This document shows, piece after piece, positions 9,902 through 17,691 of a stretch of 64,000 bases of DNA (its first letter is position 1; each line of letters starts with the position of its first letter). The translations under genes and the position numbers were made by a program. Below the pieces are notes generated by a model. It was not told where the DNA came from. It did not search any database and saw only the letters and a program-made list of their open reading frames with translations. Source of the stretch: Candidatus Cibiobacter qucibialis (GTDB taxonomy: Bacteria > Bacillota > Clostridia > Oscillospirales > Ruminococcaceae); assembly GCA_004000625.1 (NCBI GenBank), contig SAUS01000001.1:1-64000 (forward strand), read 5' to 3'.

Positions 9902-10753
9902 ATGCAGGCAGTAATCAACGTGGCCATAGCGCCGCTTACCACAAACCCGGCCCTCTGGGCGCAGAACCCGCAGCAATCCCGTCTGGTGGATGAGCTTTTG
10001 CTGGGCATGCCGGTGGAAATTACCGGCGAAGCCGAACAGCACATGGTACCGGTACGCACCTTTTACGGCTATACCGGCTGGGCAGCACAGGATGCTTTGC
10101 TGACTGGCCCCAAGACGGAAGAATGGCTGGTTCAGCCGCAGATGGTGGTCATAGCCCGCTGGGCTGATGTGCTGGCGGAACCCCGTGTGCAGGGGGCCTG
10201 CGTGGCTGCTGGCCTGCCCTTAGGCGCCCGCGTGGCCGTGCAGGGGGAGCCGGAAGACGGCTGGCAGGCCGTAACGCTGCCGGATGGCCGCACCGGTTAC
10301 CTGCGTGCGGATGCGCTGGCCCCACTGTACACCCAGCCCTGCGAGCAGGACCAGGAAAAGCTGCGTGCAGCCATTGCCCAGGCAGCCAAGCGCTACCTTG
10401 GCACGCCCTACCGCTGGGGCGGCAAAACCCCGGCGGGCATTGATTGCTCCGGCCTGTGCAGCATGGCATACCTGCTGTGCGGTATTTCCATCTGGCGGGA
10501 TTCCGAGCTGAAAGAGGGCTACCCCATCCATCCGGCCCATGTTTCGGATATGCGCGTGGGAGATCTGGTGTATTTCCCCGGCCATGTGGCGCTCTATCTT
10601 GGCAATGGAGAGTACATTCATTCCACCGCGCGAGCAGGGGATAATGGTGTTGTGATCAACAGCTTTTACCCGGATTCCCCCCTCTACCGCCCTGACCTGC
10701 CCAAGCAGATCACCGCAGTAGGCTCCTACTTTGCCCGCCGGGAGGCAACCTGA
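9902..10753 (+). CDS. NlpC/P60 endopeptidase with SH3b domains, YkfC type
   Basis: The 283-residue protein has no signal peptide or membrane segment. Two SH3b-like regions (about 25-70 and 80-142) precede an NlpC/P60 domain with catalytic Cys182 (GIDCSGL), His228 (GHVALYLG) and polar His240. This layout matches B. subtilis/B. cereus YkfC, a cytoplasmic gamma-D-glutamyl-diamino acid endopeptidase. YkfC cleaves imported murein peptides and is also encoded beside a dpp importer. The position 24 bp after the ATPase gene makes co-transcription very likely. The inferred role is recycling of cell-wall tri- and tetrapeptides. Secreted wall hydrolases of the same fold are excluded by the missing export signal. 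Confidence 0.88.
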   Translation: MQAVINVAIAPLTTNPALWAQNPQQSRLVDELLLGMPVEITGEAEQHMVPVRTFYGYTGWAAQDALLTGPKTEEWLVQPQMVVIARWADVLAEPRVQGACVAAGLPLGARVAVQGEPEDGWQAVTLPDGRTGYLRADALAPLYTQPCEQDQEKLRAAIAQAAKRYLGTPYRWGGKTPAGIDCSGLCSMAYLLCGISIWRDSELKEGYPIHPAHVSDMRVGDLVYFPGHVALYLGNGEYIHSTARAGDNGVVINSFYPDSPLYRPDLPKQITAVGSYFARREAT

Positions 10754-10770
10754 TAAAATTGAAATGAAGA

Positions 10771-10807
10771 AAAGCGCCTCTCTGTGATAGGAACAGAGGG
10801 GCGCTTT
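10771..10807 (+). terminator. Terminator of the peptide importer operon
   Basis: A 15-bp stem with one G-U pair (AAAGCGCCTCTCTGT / ACAGAGGGGCGCTTT) stands 18 bp after the peptidase stop. The T run is short, so termination may be partial. Confidence 0.65.
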
Positions 10808-10892
10808 GATATGGATTTTATAATAAATGCGGTCAAAAGTACGGTCAGATAAAAAAACTAGACGATAAAACATACGTTTTAACGTTCAACAC

Positions 10893-11003
10893 TTTGGCGG
10901 GAGCTGGTGGATTCGCCAAGCCGCGGTCTAAGCAACAGTCCGCAGGACTGTTGCTTGCCGCCTTCGGGCGGCCGACCTGTTCGAACCCTACCAGTTCCAG
11001 CAC
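10893..11003. repeat. tRNA-Tyr-linked structured element
   Basis: The element begins with a 23-bp near copy (one mismatch) of the 3' end of tRNA-Tyr and its flank (10893-10915 against 11038-11060). It then carries a perfect 12-bp hairpin (AAGCAACAGTCC / GGACTGTTGCTT), a second hairpin (GCCGCC TTCG GGCGGC) and a closing arm (ACCAGTTCC) that can pair with GGAGCTGGT at the left. There is no coding capacity. It could be a remnant of an element targeting the tRNA 3' end or a palindromic repeat that spreads with tRNA genes. Confidence 0.55.
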
Positions 11004-11033
11004 AAAAAAAGACCCGCAACCTCAGTTGCGGAT
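11004..11033 (-). terminator. Terminator of tRNA-Tyr
   Basis: Read on the minus strand, a 9-bp stem (GATCCGCAA / TTGCGGGTC, one G-U pair) is followed by seven T, directly after the tRNA 3' end. Confidence 0.85.
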
Positions 11034-11039
11034 CTCTTT

Positions 11040-11124
11040 TGGTGGGAGCTGGTGGATTCGAACCACCGAAGCATTAAGCAGCAGATTTACAGTCTGTCCC
11101 CATTGGCCACTCGGGAAAGCTCCC
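11040..11124 (-). tRNA. tRNA-Tyr (GTA)
   Basis: The 85-nt gene has a 7-bp acceptor stem (GGGAGCT / AGCTCCC), anticodon GTA within ACTGTAAATC, a long class II variable arm, T-arm GGTGGTTCGAATCCACC and an encoded CCA end (11040-11042). A promoter lies upstream at 11162-11190. Confidence 0.95.
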
Positions 11125-11161
11125 ATATTCATTTGTGCGCCTGCCTTAACAGTGCTTGATT

Positions 11162-11190
11162 AGTATATCAGAGCCTGAGCAAAAATGCAA
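11162..11190 (-). promoter_or_regulatory. Promoter of tRNA-Tyr
   Basis: On the minus strand TTGCAT (11190-11185), a 17-bp spacer and TATACT (11167-11162) stand about 40 bp before the tRNA 5' end. Confidence 0.75.
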
Positions 11191-11321
11191 GCCCTATTTT
11201 GAAAAAAATTGAAGTTTTTTGCTGCAATGCGGGAAAATGGGGTAAAAGATGCTGTATAACGAACAATTTTCGCGCGAGAAGGCACAGTGGTTAATAATTT
11301 GAAGAAAAGCCCAAAAAGCCC

Positions 11322-11350
11322 TTGCTTTTTTGCGGCGGGTATGCTAAAAT
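11322..11350 (+). promoter_or_regulatory. Promoter of tRNA-Leu
   Basis: TTGCTT (11322-11327), a 17-bp spacer and TAAAAT (11345-11350) lie about 30 bp upstream of the tRNA. Confidence 0.7.
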
Positions 11351-11380
11351 ACATTTTGCAATGCCAAGGCATTGCCTTAT

Positions 11381-11464
11381 GCGGAAGTGCTGGAATCGGC
11401 AGACAGGCACGTTTGAGGTGCGTGTGTCTATGACGTGTGGGTTCAAGTCCCATCTTCCGCACCA
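11381..11464 (+). tRNA. tRNA-Leu (GAG)
   Basis: The 84-nt gene has acceptor stem GCGGAAG / CTTCCGC, anticodon stem CACGT / GCGTG with loop TTGAGGT (anticodon GAG), a long variable arm, T-arm with GGGTTCAAGTCCC and encoded CCA. It reads CUC/CUU leucine codons. Confidence 0.93.
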
Positions 11465-11509
11465 ACCAAAAGAGCGCTGAATCGTTGAGGTTCAGTGCTC
11501 TTTTGGTTT
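11464..11509 (+). terminator. Terminator of tRNA-Leu
   Basis: A long stem (AACCAAAAGAGCGCTGAA / TTCAGTGCTCTTTTGGTTT, one mismatch) begins at the tRNA CCA end. Its T-rich arms allow termination on both strands. Confidence 0.8.
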
Positions 11510-11554
11510 ATCAGTACCCATTCTTTCAACAAAGCCTCTCACAACGTACATAGA

Positions 11555-11610
11555 ACAAAACAGGCCGCACAGCCTGCGCCATTCTTTAATGGCGGCAGCC
11601 GTGCGGCCTG
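11555..11610 (-). terminator. Terminator of the cysteine-synthase-like gene
   Basis: A long hairpin (CAGGCCGCAC...GTGCGGCCTG with inner pairing GCGCCAT / ATGGCGG) is followed on the minus strand by TTTTGTTC. It lies 12 bp past the stop codon. Confidence 0.75.
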
Positions 11611-11621
11611 GTCTATTTGAA

Positions 11622-12515
11622 TCATTCGTAGGTGCGGCGTCCGGCAAAAATGCACAGAGGGCGGTTACACTTGCCGGTGCCCATCAGCTGGGTGGCGGCA
11701 CACAGAGTTGCGCCGGCGCTGGAACAGGCGGGGATGCCGTCATAGAACAGCACCTCCCGTGCGGCGCGCTCGGCATCGGCCGAGGAGACCGTCAGCACGG
11801 TATCCACTACATAGGGGTTATAGTTTTCCGGCACAAAACCAGGCCCGATGCCCGCAATGCTGTGGTGGCCAATGAACCCGCCGGAAATGGCGGCGCATTC
11901 GCTGGGCTCCACGGCCACAATGCGGATCATGCTGTTCCAGGCTTTCAGGTATTCCGCCACGCCGGTAATGGTGCCGCCGCTGCCCACGCCGATCACCACA
12001 GCATCGATCGCATCCCCGGCGGCTTTTAAAATCTGGGGACCGGTCACGCGGCGGTGGTATTCGGGGTTATCATCATTGGCAAAGTAGTTGGTAAAGTAAC
12101 CGTTATAGCGGGCGGCGGTGTCTTTGGCAACCTGTTCCAGCGCACGGCGGCCGCCGCTGCCGCATACCACAATGCGCGCCCCCAGGTTTTGCAGATGCTG
12201 CCTGCGGGAAAGCGGTAGGCTGCTGGGCACCACCAGAATGCAGGGGTGGCCTGTGGTGGCGCAGCTTACCGCAAGGGCAGCGCCAAAGCTGCCGGAACTG
12301 GCTTCCACCACCGGCATACCGGGCTGCAATGTGCCGCGCTCGGTGGCAAAAGCCAGCATAGTTTCGGCCACGCCGTCCTTGCAGGTGCCGGTAGCGCCGC
12401 CGAAATCCAGATATGCCAATATGCTGGAAGCAAGTTCGTGCCGCCCGGAATACCCCGAAAGCCGCACCACCGGGGAACGGTACACGTCCTGATAATAGCT
12501 CTGCAATATTGCCAT
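11622..12515 (-). CDS. Cysteine synthase-like PLP enzyme (fold type II)
   Basis: The 297-residue protein belongs to the cysteine synthase/cystathionine beta-synthase family, which makes cysteine or related amino acids from an O-activated serine. The glycine-rich phosphate loop GVGSGGTITG is canonical, as is SIAGIGPGFVPE near the C terminus. The PLP-lysine region reads ATGTCKDG (Lys46) instead of NPxGSVKDR, and the substrate loop reads EASSGSFGAA instead of EPTSGNTGIA. Both key loops are therefore altered, and the substrate may differ from O-acetylserine. Start is set at 12515 because AAGGAGGT lies 12 bp upstream; a longer frame exists without homology. The gene is monocistronic and divergent from ylxM-ffh. 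Confidence 0.78.
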   Translation of the reverse strand: MAILQSYYQDVYRSPVVRLSGYSGRHELASSILAYLDFGGATGTCKDGVAETMLAFATERGTLQPGMPVVEASSGSFGAALAVSCATTGHPCILVVPSSLPLSRRQHLQNLGARIVVCGSGGRRALEQVAKDTAARYNGYFTNYFANDDNPEYHRRVTGPQILKAAGDAIDAVVIGVGSGGTITGVAEYLKAWNSMIRIVAVEPSECAAISGGFIGHHSIAGIGPGFVPENYNPYVVDTVLTVSSADAERAAREVLFYDGIPACSSAGATLCAATQLMGTGKCNRPLCIFAGRRTYE

Positions 12516-12609
12516 AGCCTGGCAGACCTCCTTGCAAAAATCAGGCAGGGGAGAACACGCAGTCCGTAAAATCCGCCCCGTTCTGTAAATTTCACCCAAT
12601 ATACAACAT

Positions 12610-12620
12610 ATTATAGCATA
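12610..12620 (-). promoter_or_regulatory. Extended -10 promoter of the cysteine-synthase-like gene
   Basis: On the minus strand the sequence TATGCTATAAT gives a consensus TATAAT (12615-12610) preceded by TGC, an extended -10. The -35 is poor. The divergent gap 12516-12838 otherwise holds a hairpin (TTTTGCCG / CGGCAAAA, 12653-12677) and the ylxM promoter. Confidence 0.5.
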
Positions 12621-12742
12621 TCCGGCGCGGCTTTGTACATGAAAAAAACATATTTTGCCGCAGTTTTTACGGCAAAAATGCTGGGCGGGCACAAAAAGCT
12701 GAAAAAAACGCAAAAAACAGCCGGATACCGCACCTTTGGGCC

Positions 12743-12771
12743 TTGACAGTATGACTTTAGAGTGTTATAAT
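12743..12771 (+). promoter_or_regulatory. Consensus promoter of ylxM-ffh
   Basis: TTGACA (12743-12748), exactly 17 bp, then TATAAT (12766-12771): a full consensus sigma-A promoter, fitting high constitutive expression of the signal recognition particle genes. Confidence 0.9.
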
Positions 12772-12838
12772 TCAAAAGCTGTAAAGAAAAACACTTTACA
12801 GCAGTCAGAGGAACAGACAACACAAAGGGGGCACGGCC

Positions 12839-13240
12839 GTGGCAGCCAAAGCAGGTAAGGACCTTGGGTTTTCCATCCTGCTGGATTATTACGGCATGGT
12901 CCTGACGGAAAAACAGCGCAATATTCTGACAGAATATTATAACGATGACCTTTCGCTGGCCGAAATTGCCGAAAATTATGGCATAACCCGCCAGGGAGTA
13001 CGGGATGCCATCAAGCATGGCGAAGCGACCCTGATGGAGATGGAGGAAAAGTTGGGCACTGCCCGCCGGACCGAAGCCATTCGGGCAGATCTTGCCCGGC
13101 TGGAAGAGCTTGTCAGCGAGGTGCGCGTGTGCAATACTGGGTTGTTTGAACCGGATACCCGCGTTCAGCGGGCTACCGAGGAGATGCTGACCATTATTCA
13201 CCGCCTTGATACGCAGGAGGAACTGCCCGATGGCATTTGA
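12839..13240 (+). CDS. ylxM: YlxM/UPF0122 family SRP-associated DNA-binding-like protein
   Basis: The 133-residue protein carries a sigma-70 region 4-like helix-turn-helix in its first half (LSLAEIAENYGITRQGVRDAI, about residues 39-59), as all YlxM proteins do. The gene stands immediately before ffh, the usual place. Streptococcal YlxM binds the SRP and tunes FtsY/Ffh GTPase activity, and a similar accessory role is inferred. Start is GTG at 12839 after AAAGGGGG. Its last codons overlap the ffh start by 11 bp. Confidence 0.88.
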   Translation: MAAKAGKDLGFSILLDYYGMVLTEKQRNILTEYYNDDLSLAEIAENYGITRQGVRDAIKHGEATLMEMEEKLGTARRTEAIRADLARLEELVSEVRVCNTGLFEPDTRVQRATEEMLTIIHRLDTQEELPDGI

Positions 13241-14573
13241 ATCTTTAAGCGAGCGTCTGAACGGCGTTTTCAAAAAACTGCGCGGCAAAGGCAAGCTGAG
13301 TGAAGCGGATATCAAGGCTGCGATGCGGGAAGTCCGCATGGCGCTGCTTGAAGCGGACGTCAACTACAAAGTCGCAAAGGATTTCTGCGCGCAGGTTTCG
13401 GAGCGCGCCATGGGCCAGGAAGTGATGGAAAGCCTGACCCCCGCCCAGCAGGTTGTCAAGATCGTCAACGAGGAACTGACCAAGCTGATGGGCGGCGAGG
13501 AACCCCAGACCCTGCACATCAAAAATAAGGGCCAGACCGTTATGATGATGTGCGGCCTGCAGGGTAACGGTAAAACCACCCATGCGGCAAAGCTGGGCCG
13601 CTATTATAAAGCCCAGGGCCGCCGCCCACTGCTGGTAGCCTGTGATATCTACCGCCCCGCAGCAATTGACCAGCTGCGCATTGTAGGCGAGCAGGCAGGC
13701 GTTCCCGTCTATGAGATGGGCACCGAAAAGCCGGAAAAGATTGCCAAGCAGGCAGTTGAGTACGCCAAAGACCACGGCTATGATATCGTTATCATTGATA
13801 CCGCAGGCCGTTTGCAGATCGACGACCAGCTGATGGACGAGCTGGTGCGCATCAAGCAGGCTGTTGAGGTGGATGAGACCCTGCTGGTTGTGGATGCCAT
13901 GTCCGGTCAGGAAGCCGTCAACGTTGCCAAGACCTTTAACGAAAAGGTTGGCATCAGCGGCGTGGTTCTGACCAAGACGGACGGCGACACCCGCGGCGGT
14001 GCGGCGCTTTCGGTTCTGGCCGTTACCGGCAAGCCGATCTACTTCCAGGGCACCGGCGAGAAGCTGGATGCGTTGGAGCCGTTTTACCCGGCGCGCATGT
14101 CCAGCCGGATCCTTGGCATGGGCGATGTGCTGAGCCTGATCGAAAAGGCCCAGACCTTGCAGAATGACAAGGAAGCCGAAGAAGCCGCCAAGCGAATGAT
14201 GGCCAACAAGTTCGATATGAACGATATGTTGACCCAGTTCGCCCAGATCCGCAAGATGGGCGGTGCGTCCGCGCTGCTGGCCATGATGCCCGGCACCAAC
14301 CAGATCAGCTCCGAACAGATGGACCAGATCGATGAAAAGGCGCTGCCCCATATTGAAGCCATCATCTACTCCATGACGCCGGAAGAGCGTGCGCATCCTT
14401 CCATCATCAACCCCAAGCGCAAGCGCCGCATTGCGGCGGGCAGCGGCCAGACGGTTGAGGACGTGAACAAGCTGCTGCGCCAGTTTGAAGCCATGCAGAA
14501 GATGATGAAAAAGGTCAAGCGCAACCCCAAGGGCTTTATGCGCGGCCTTGGCGGAATGAGAGGCCTGCGCTGA
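13230..14573 (+). CDS. ffh: Signal recognition particle protein Ffh
   Basis: Ffh is the SRP54 GTPase that, with 4.5S/6S RNA, delivers nascent membrane and secreted proteins to FtsY. The 447-residue protein has the N domain (1-90), the G domain with P-loop GLQGNGKTT, the insertion and DTAGRLQIDDQLM, TKTDGDTRGGAALS and the methionine-rich M domain. That domain contains the RNA-binding helix (PSIINPKRKRRIAAGSGQ). The start at 13230 follows AGGAGGAAC and overlaps ylxM. The P-loop has Asn-Gly where SxGSGKTT is more common, which is seen in many Firmicutes Ffh. Confidence 0.96.
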   Translation: MAFESLSERLNGVFKKLRGKGKLSEADIKAAMREVRMALLEADVNYKVAKDFCAQVSERAMGQEVMESLTPAQQVVKIVNEELTKLMGGEEPQTLHIKNKGQTVMMMCGLQGNGKTTHAAKLGRYYKAQGRRPLLVACDIYRPAAIDQLRIVGEQAGVPVYEMGTEKPEKIAKQAVEYAKDHGYDIVIIDTAGRLQIDDQLMDELVRIKQAVEVDETLLVVDAMSGQEAVNVAKTFNEKVGISGVVLTKTDGDTRGGAALSVLAVTGKPIYFQGTGEKLDALEPFYPARMSSRILGMGDVLSLIEKAQTLQNDKEAEEAAKRMMANKFDMNDMLTQFAQIRKMGGASALLAMMPGTNQISSEQMDQIDEKALPHIEAIIYSMTPEERAHPSIINPKRKRRIAAGSGQTVEDVNKLLRQFEAMQKMMKKVKRNPKGFMRGLGGMRGLR

Positions 14574-14695
14574 GCAGCCTGCTATGAATTTGATATGACC
14601 CGTAAGCCTCTCTGGCCCCAGGGTGATATATAAATTGCAAGCCCACGAGGGAAAACCACGGGGCCGTAAAAACAAAATTTTGGAGGATATTTACC

Positions 14696-14935
14696 ATGGT
14701 TAAGATTCGTCTGCGCCGCATCGGCGCCAAGAAAGCTCCTTTCTACCGCATTGTTGTTGCTGACAGCCGCTTTGCTCGTGACGGCCGCTTCATCGAAGAG
14801 ATCGGCTACTACGATCCGACCAAGGAGCCCAGCGTTGTCAAGATCGACGCCGACAAGGCTAAGCAGTGGCTGGCCAACGGCGCTCAGGCTACCGATACTG
14901 TTCGTGTTCTGCTGAAGAAAGAGAACATCCTGTAA
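14696..14935 (+). CDS. rpsP: 30S ribosomal protein S16
   Basis: The 79-residue protein matches S16 throughout ([20 protein letters not shown], then [17 protein letters not shown]). It binds 16S rRNA early in small-subunit assembly. It starts after TTGGAGGATAT and is the first of the conserved rpsP-khpA-rimM-trmD group. The 120-bp gap after ffh has no clear terminator. Confidence 0.97.
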   Translation: MVKIRLRRIGAKKAPFYRIVVADSRFARDGRFIEEIGYYDPTKEPSVVKIDADKAKQWLANGAQATDTVRVLLKKENIL

Positions 14936-14954
14936 TTAAACGGAGGAACGCCAC

Positions 14955-15188
14955 ATGCAGGAACTGCTGATTGCCGTTGCCCGTGGCCTTGTGGAAGATA
15001 AGGACGCGGTGCAGGTAACGGTTGACCCCGCGCGTGAGGACGGCACGGTTGTGTACCATCTCACGGTGGCAGAAGGCGACATGGGCCGCGTGATTGGCAA
15101 ACAGGGCCGCATTGCCAAGGCAATCCGTGTTGTCATGCGTGCCGCCGCCGTCCGCCAGAACGAAAAAGTCGTGGTGGAAATCGGCTGA
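14955..15188 (+). CDS. khpA: KH-domain RNA-binding protein KhpA (YlqC)
   Basis: The 77-residue protein is a single type II KH domain with the GxxG loop (GRVIGKQGRIAKAIRVVM). In Firmicutes it pairs with KhpB and affects cell elongation and division through RNA binding. It is located between rpsP and rimM, its usual place, with an ACGGAGGAA site. A terminator-like hairpin follows at 15201-15238. Confidence 0.93.
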   Translation: MQELLIAVARGLVEDKDAVQVTVDPAREDGTVVYHLTVAEGDMGRVIGKQGRIAKAIRVVMRAAAVRQNEKVVVEIG

Positions 15189-15200
15189 TTTTTGCCACCC

Positions 15201-15238
15201 AGCACTCTGCCGCTTTGCGCGCAGGGTGCTTTTTATTT
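15201..15238 (+). terminator. Terminator after khpA
   Basis: A 10-bp stem with one G-U pair (AGCACTCTGC / GCAGGGTGCT) is followed by TTTTATTT. It would partly separate rpsP-khpA from rimM-trmD. Confidence 0.65.
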
Positions 15239-15278
15239 GCCGCCGCTTTTGTGTGATTTATTCTAGGAGGTTCCCCCT

Positions 15279-15809
15279 ATGCAAAACTATCTGCCCGCCT
15301 GCAAAATTGTTTCCACCCACGGTGTCCGCGGCGAAATGAAAGCCCTGCCGCTGTGCGACGGCGCACAGTTCCTGGCCAAGTTCAAGCGCCTGTACGCTGC
15401 CGCAAACGGCAGCGGCGAAGTTGCGCTGCGCGGGGTGCGCGCCCAGGGCAATATGCTGCTGGTCAAGCTGGCCGGGGTGGAGGATATGGATGCCGCCCGC
15501 GCCCAGGTGGGCAAAACCTACTATTTTGCCAAGGCGGATGCCAAACTGCCGGAGGACCGCTATTTTATTGATGATCTGATCGGCTGCACTGTGCTGCATG
15601 CGGACGATGGCCGCACCCTTGGCATCGTTGCAAAGGTGGACCACCCCGGCGTACAGGATATCTATATTGTGCGCGATGCAGCGGGGGAGGAGCACTGGAT
15701 CCCTGCCGTGCCGGAGTTTGTGGTGGATGTGGATATTGCGGCCCGCACAGTAAAAATGCGCCCCATTGCGGGCATGTTTGATGAGCCGGTCAACGGCGAT
15801 GAGGAGTAA
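15279..15809 (+). CDS. rimM: Ribosome maturation factor RimM
   Basis: RimM assists 30S head assembly by binding S19. The 176-residue protein has the N-terminal RimM domain (STHGVRGEMKALPL) and the C-terminal PRC barrel (YFIDDLIGCTV, DIYIVRDAAGEEHWIPAVPEFV, ending in GMFDEP). It begins after TAGGAGG and ends 3 bp before trmD, so the two genes are coupled. Confidence 0.95.
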   Translation: MQNYLPACKIVSTHGVRGEMKALPLCDGAQFLAKFKRLYAAANGSGEVALRGVRAQGNMLLVKLAGVEDMDAARAQVGKTYYFAKADAKLPEDRYFIDDLIGCTVLHADDGRTLGIVAKVDHPGVQDIYIVRDAAGEEHWIPAVPEFVVDVDIAARTVKMRPIAGMFDEPVNGDEE

Positions 15810-15812
15810 TTG

Positions 15813-17051
15813 ATGCGCATTGATATTGTCACCCTGTTCCCGGAACTGTGCGATAGCTTTTTGAGCACCAGCATCCTGGGCCGTGCCCGTGCCAAAAACC
15901 TGTTTGAAGCGCACTGCCACCAGATCCGGGATTATACCAAAAACAAACAGCGCCAGACGGACGATTACCCCTATGGCGGCGGCTGCGGCATGGTGCTGTA
16001 TGCTCAGCCCATTGCAGATTGCCTGCGCGCTGTGGCGGACCAGTGCGCCCAGCAGGGCCGCGCCAAACCCCATGTGGTGTTTTTGACCGCCGCCGGGCAG
16101 CCCTATAACGAGGAGACCGCCCGCCGGCTTTCCAGCTATGAAAGCCTTGCGCTGGTGTGCGGCCACTATGAGGGCATTGACCAGCGCGTGATCGATACCT
16201 TTGGCGATGAGGAAATTTCCATCGGCGACTATGTGCTGACCGGCGGCGAGCTGGCCAGCCTGGTGGTGGCAGATAGTGTGCTGCGCCTGCAGCCCGGCGT
16301 TCTGGCCGAGGAAAAGGGCTATCAGGACGAAAGCTACTGGGACGGCCTGCTGGAATACCCCCAGTTCACCCGCCCGGAAGTGTGGGAGGGCCAGGCCATC
16401 CCGCCGGTGCTGCTGACCGGCGACCACAATAAAATTGACGCCTGGCGCGGCCGCCAGAGCCGGGAACGCACCCGCCAGCGCCGCCCGGACCTGTATGACC
16501 AGTGGTGCGCCACCCACCCGATCACCCAGATCCCGCGCTGGAAGCGCACCGAGCGTGCCCAGCTGATCAAGACGGATGCCCAGCTGGATGCAGCCGCAAA
16601 ACTGTTTGCCGAAGGCTGCCGCACCGTCTGCCGGGATGTGTGCACCGAAGCAGGCCTTGCAGAATATACGCCGGAAGTCATGCGCCAGCGCCTGGAAGAA
16701 GAGCGCAAGGCGGGTTGGGCATTCTACCTGCACACCACTTCGGATACGCCGGACGGCATGGTGGGTGTCTGCCATAAAACGGGGGAGATCAGCCACCTGT
16801 TTGTCACACAGTCCGCCCGCGGCAGCGGCATTGGCACAAAGCTGCTGGATTTTGCGCGCAAAAAACTTGCGGAGCACGCCCGGCCCTGGCTGGCCGTGCT
16901 GGATGTAAACACGGCGGCCATCGGCCTTTACCGGCGCATGGGCTACCTGCCGGATGGCGTGCGGAACATGTACCAGCCGGGGGGGAATGTAGCATTCTGC
17001 AAGCCCTGCAAAGAGCTTGTTATGCGCTATCAGCCCCAGGATCAAGGCTGA
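15813..17051 (+). CDS. trmD: TrmD tRNA (guanine37-N1)-methyltransferase fused to GNAT acetyltransferase
   Basis: Residues 1-235 are a complete TrmD, which methylates G37 of tRNA with SAM to prevent frameshifting. GGGCGMVL (56-63), VCGHYEGIDQRV (115-126) and the SPOUT knot SIGDYVLTGGELA (136-148) are intact. Instead of stopping near residue 240 the frame continues to 412 with a GNAT fold. Its acetyl-CoA loop is SARGSGIGTKLL (334-345), followed by LAVLDVNTAAIGLYRRMGY. The junction shows no frameshift or internal start with a good ribosome binding site. The ATG at 15813 is preferred over TTG at 15810. Substrate of the acetyltransferase is unknown. Confidence 0.92.
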   Translation: MRIDIVTLFPELCDSFLSTSILGRARAKNLFEAHCHQIRDYTKNKQRQTDDYPYGGGCGMVLYAQPIADCLRAVADQCAQQGRAKPHVVFLTAAGQPYNEETARRLSSYESLALVCGHYEGIDQRVIDTFGDEEISIGDYVLTGGELASLVVADSVLRLQPGVLAEEKGYQDESYWDGLLEYPQFTRPEVWEGQAIPPVLLTGDHNKIDAWRGRQSRERTRQRRPDLYDQWCATHPITQIPRWKRTERAQLIKTDAQLDAAAKLFAEGCRTVCRDVCTEAGLAEYTPEVMRQRLEEERKAGWAFYLHTTSDTPDGMVGVCHKTGEISHLFVTQSARGSGIGTKLLDFARKKLAEHARPWLAVLDVNTAAIGLYRRMGYLPDGVRNMYQPGGNVAFCKPCKELVMRYQPQDQG

Positions 17052-17193
17052 ACCTGCGGTATTCTGTCGGTTTTTCGTACAGGTTTTGTAGTCTATCTAC
17101 AATCCGGTTGAAAATAAACTAGTAAATTTGCACAAGCAGGCCCGGCGCGATTTGTGCCAAATGCGGAATCCTGCCAAAATTGCAAATTTACAC

Positions 17194-17222
17194 TGTACAA
17201 AGTCGAACAAATGGGATAAAAT
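17194..17222 (+). promoter_or_regulatory. Probable promoter of the HPr gene
   Basis: TGTACA (17194-17199), 17 bp, TAAAAT (17217-17222). The leader holds an AGGCGG...CCGCCT hairpin (17236-17263) before the AGGAGAG ribosome binding site. The rest of the 270-bp gap shows nothing else. Confidence 0.45.
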
Positions 17223-17322
17223 ATAAACAATCAAGGCGGCACTGATTGTGCAATACCGCCTGAAAGGAGCCCGCGGTAGAGAACTTGGGCGTATCTTTTC
17301 ATATAAGTAGGAGAGAATAATT

Positions 17323-17586
17323 ATGTACGTTAAAGAAGTTACCGTTGAGAATCAGGTAGGTCTGCACGCTCGTCCGGCCACCTTCTTCATCCAGAAGGCA
17401 AACGAGTATAAGTCTTCTATTTGGGTCGAAAAGGAAGAGCGCCGCGTCAACGCTAAGTCCCTGCTGGGTGTTCTGAGCCTCGGCATCGTTGGCGGCACCA
17501 CCATCCGTATCATTGCTGACGGCACCGATGAACAGGCTGCTGTGGATGGTCTGGTCAAGCTGGTCAACTCCGGCTTCTCTGAATAA
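17323..17586 (+). CDS. ptsH: Phosphocarrier protein HPr
   Basis: HPr relays phosphate from enzyme I to PTS permeases and, when phosphorylated on Ser46 by HPr kinase, drives catabolite repression with CcpA in Firmicutes. The 87-residue protein has the active His15 in VGLHARPA and Ser46 in NAKSLLGVLSLG. Both residues being present means it is HPr rather than Crh, which lacks the His. No ptsI or hprK gene lies next to it, so it is a stand-alone copy with its own promoter and a strong terminator. Confidence 0.95.
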   Translation: MYVKEVTVENQVGLHARPATFFIQKANEYKSSIWVEKEERRVNAKSLLGVLSLGIVGGTTIRIIADGTDEQAAVDGLVKLVNSGFSE

Positions 17587-17605
17587 TCAGATCTTTTGTT
17601 TTTGC

Positions 17606-17665
17606 GGCGGGTGACTGGTCACCCGCCTTTTTTTGTCTGCGCGGCCATGCCGCGCAGACAAAAAA
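17606..17665 (+). terminator. Double terminator after HPr
   Basis: A 10-bp stem (GGCGGGTGAC / GTCACCCGCC, 2-base loop) with seven T at 17606-17634 overlaps a second perfect palindrome. That palindrome has T-rich and A-rich arms around GTCTGCGCGGC (17628-17665). The second hairpin can terminate on either strand. Confidence 0.9.
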
Positions 17666-17691
17666 TCACTCACCACCCTTATTCAAAAAAC

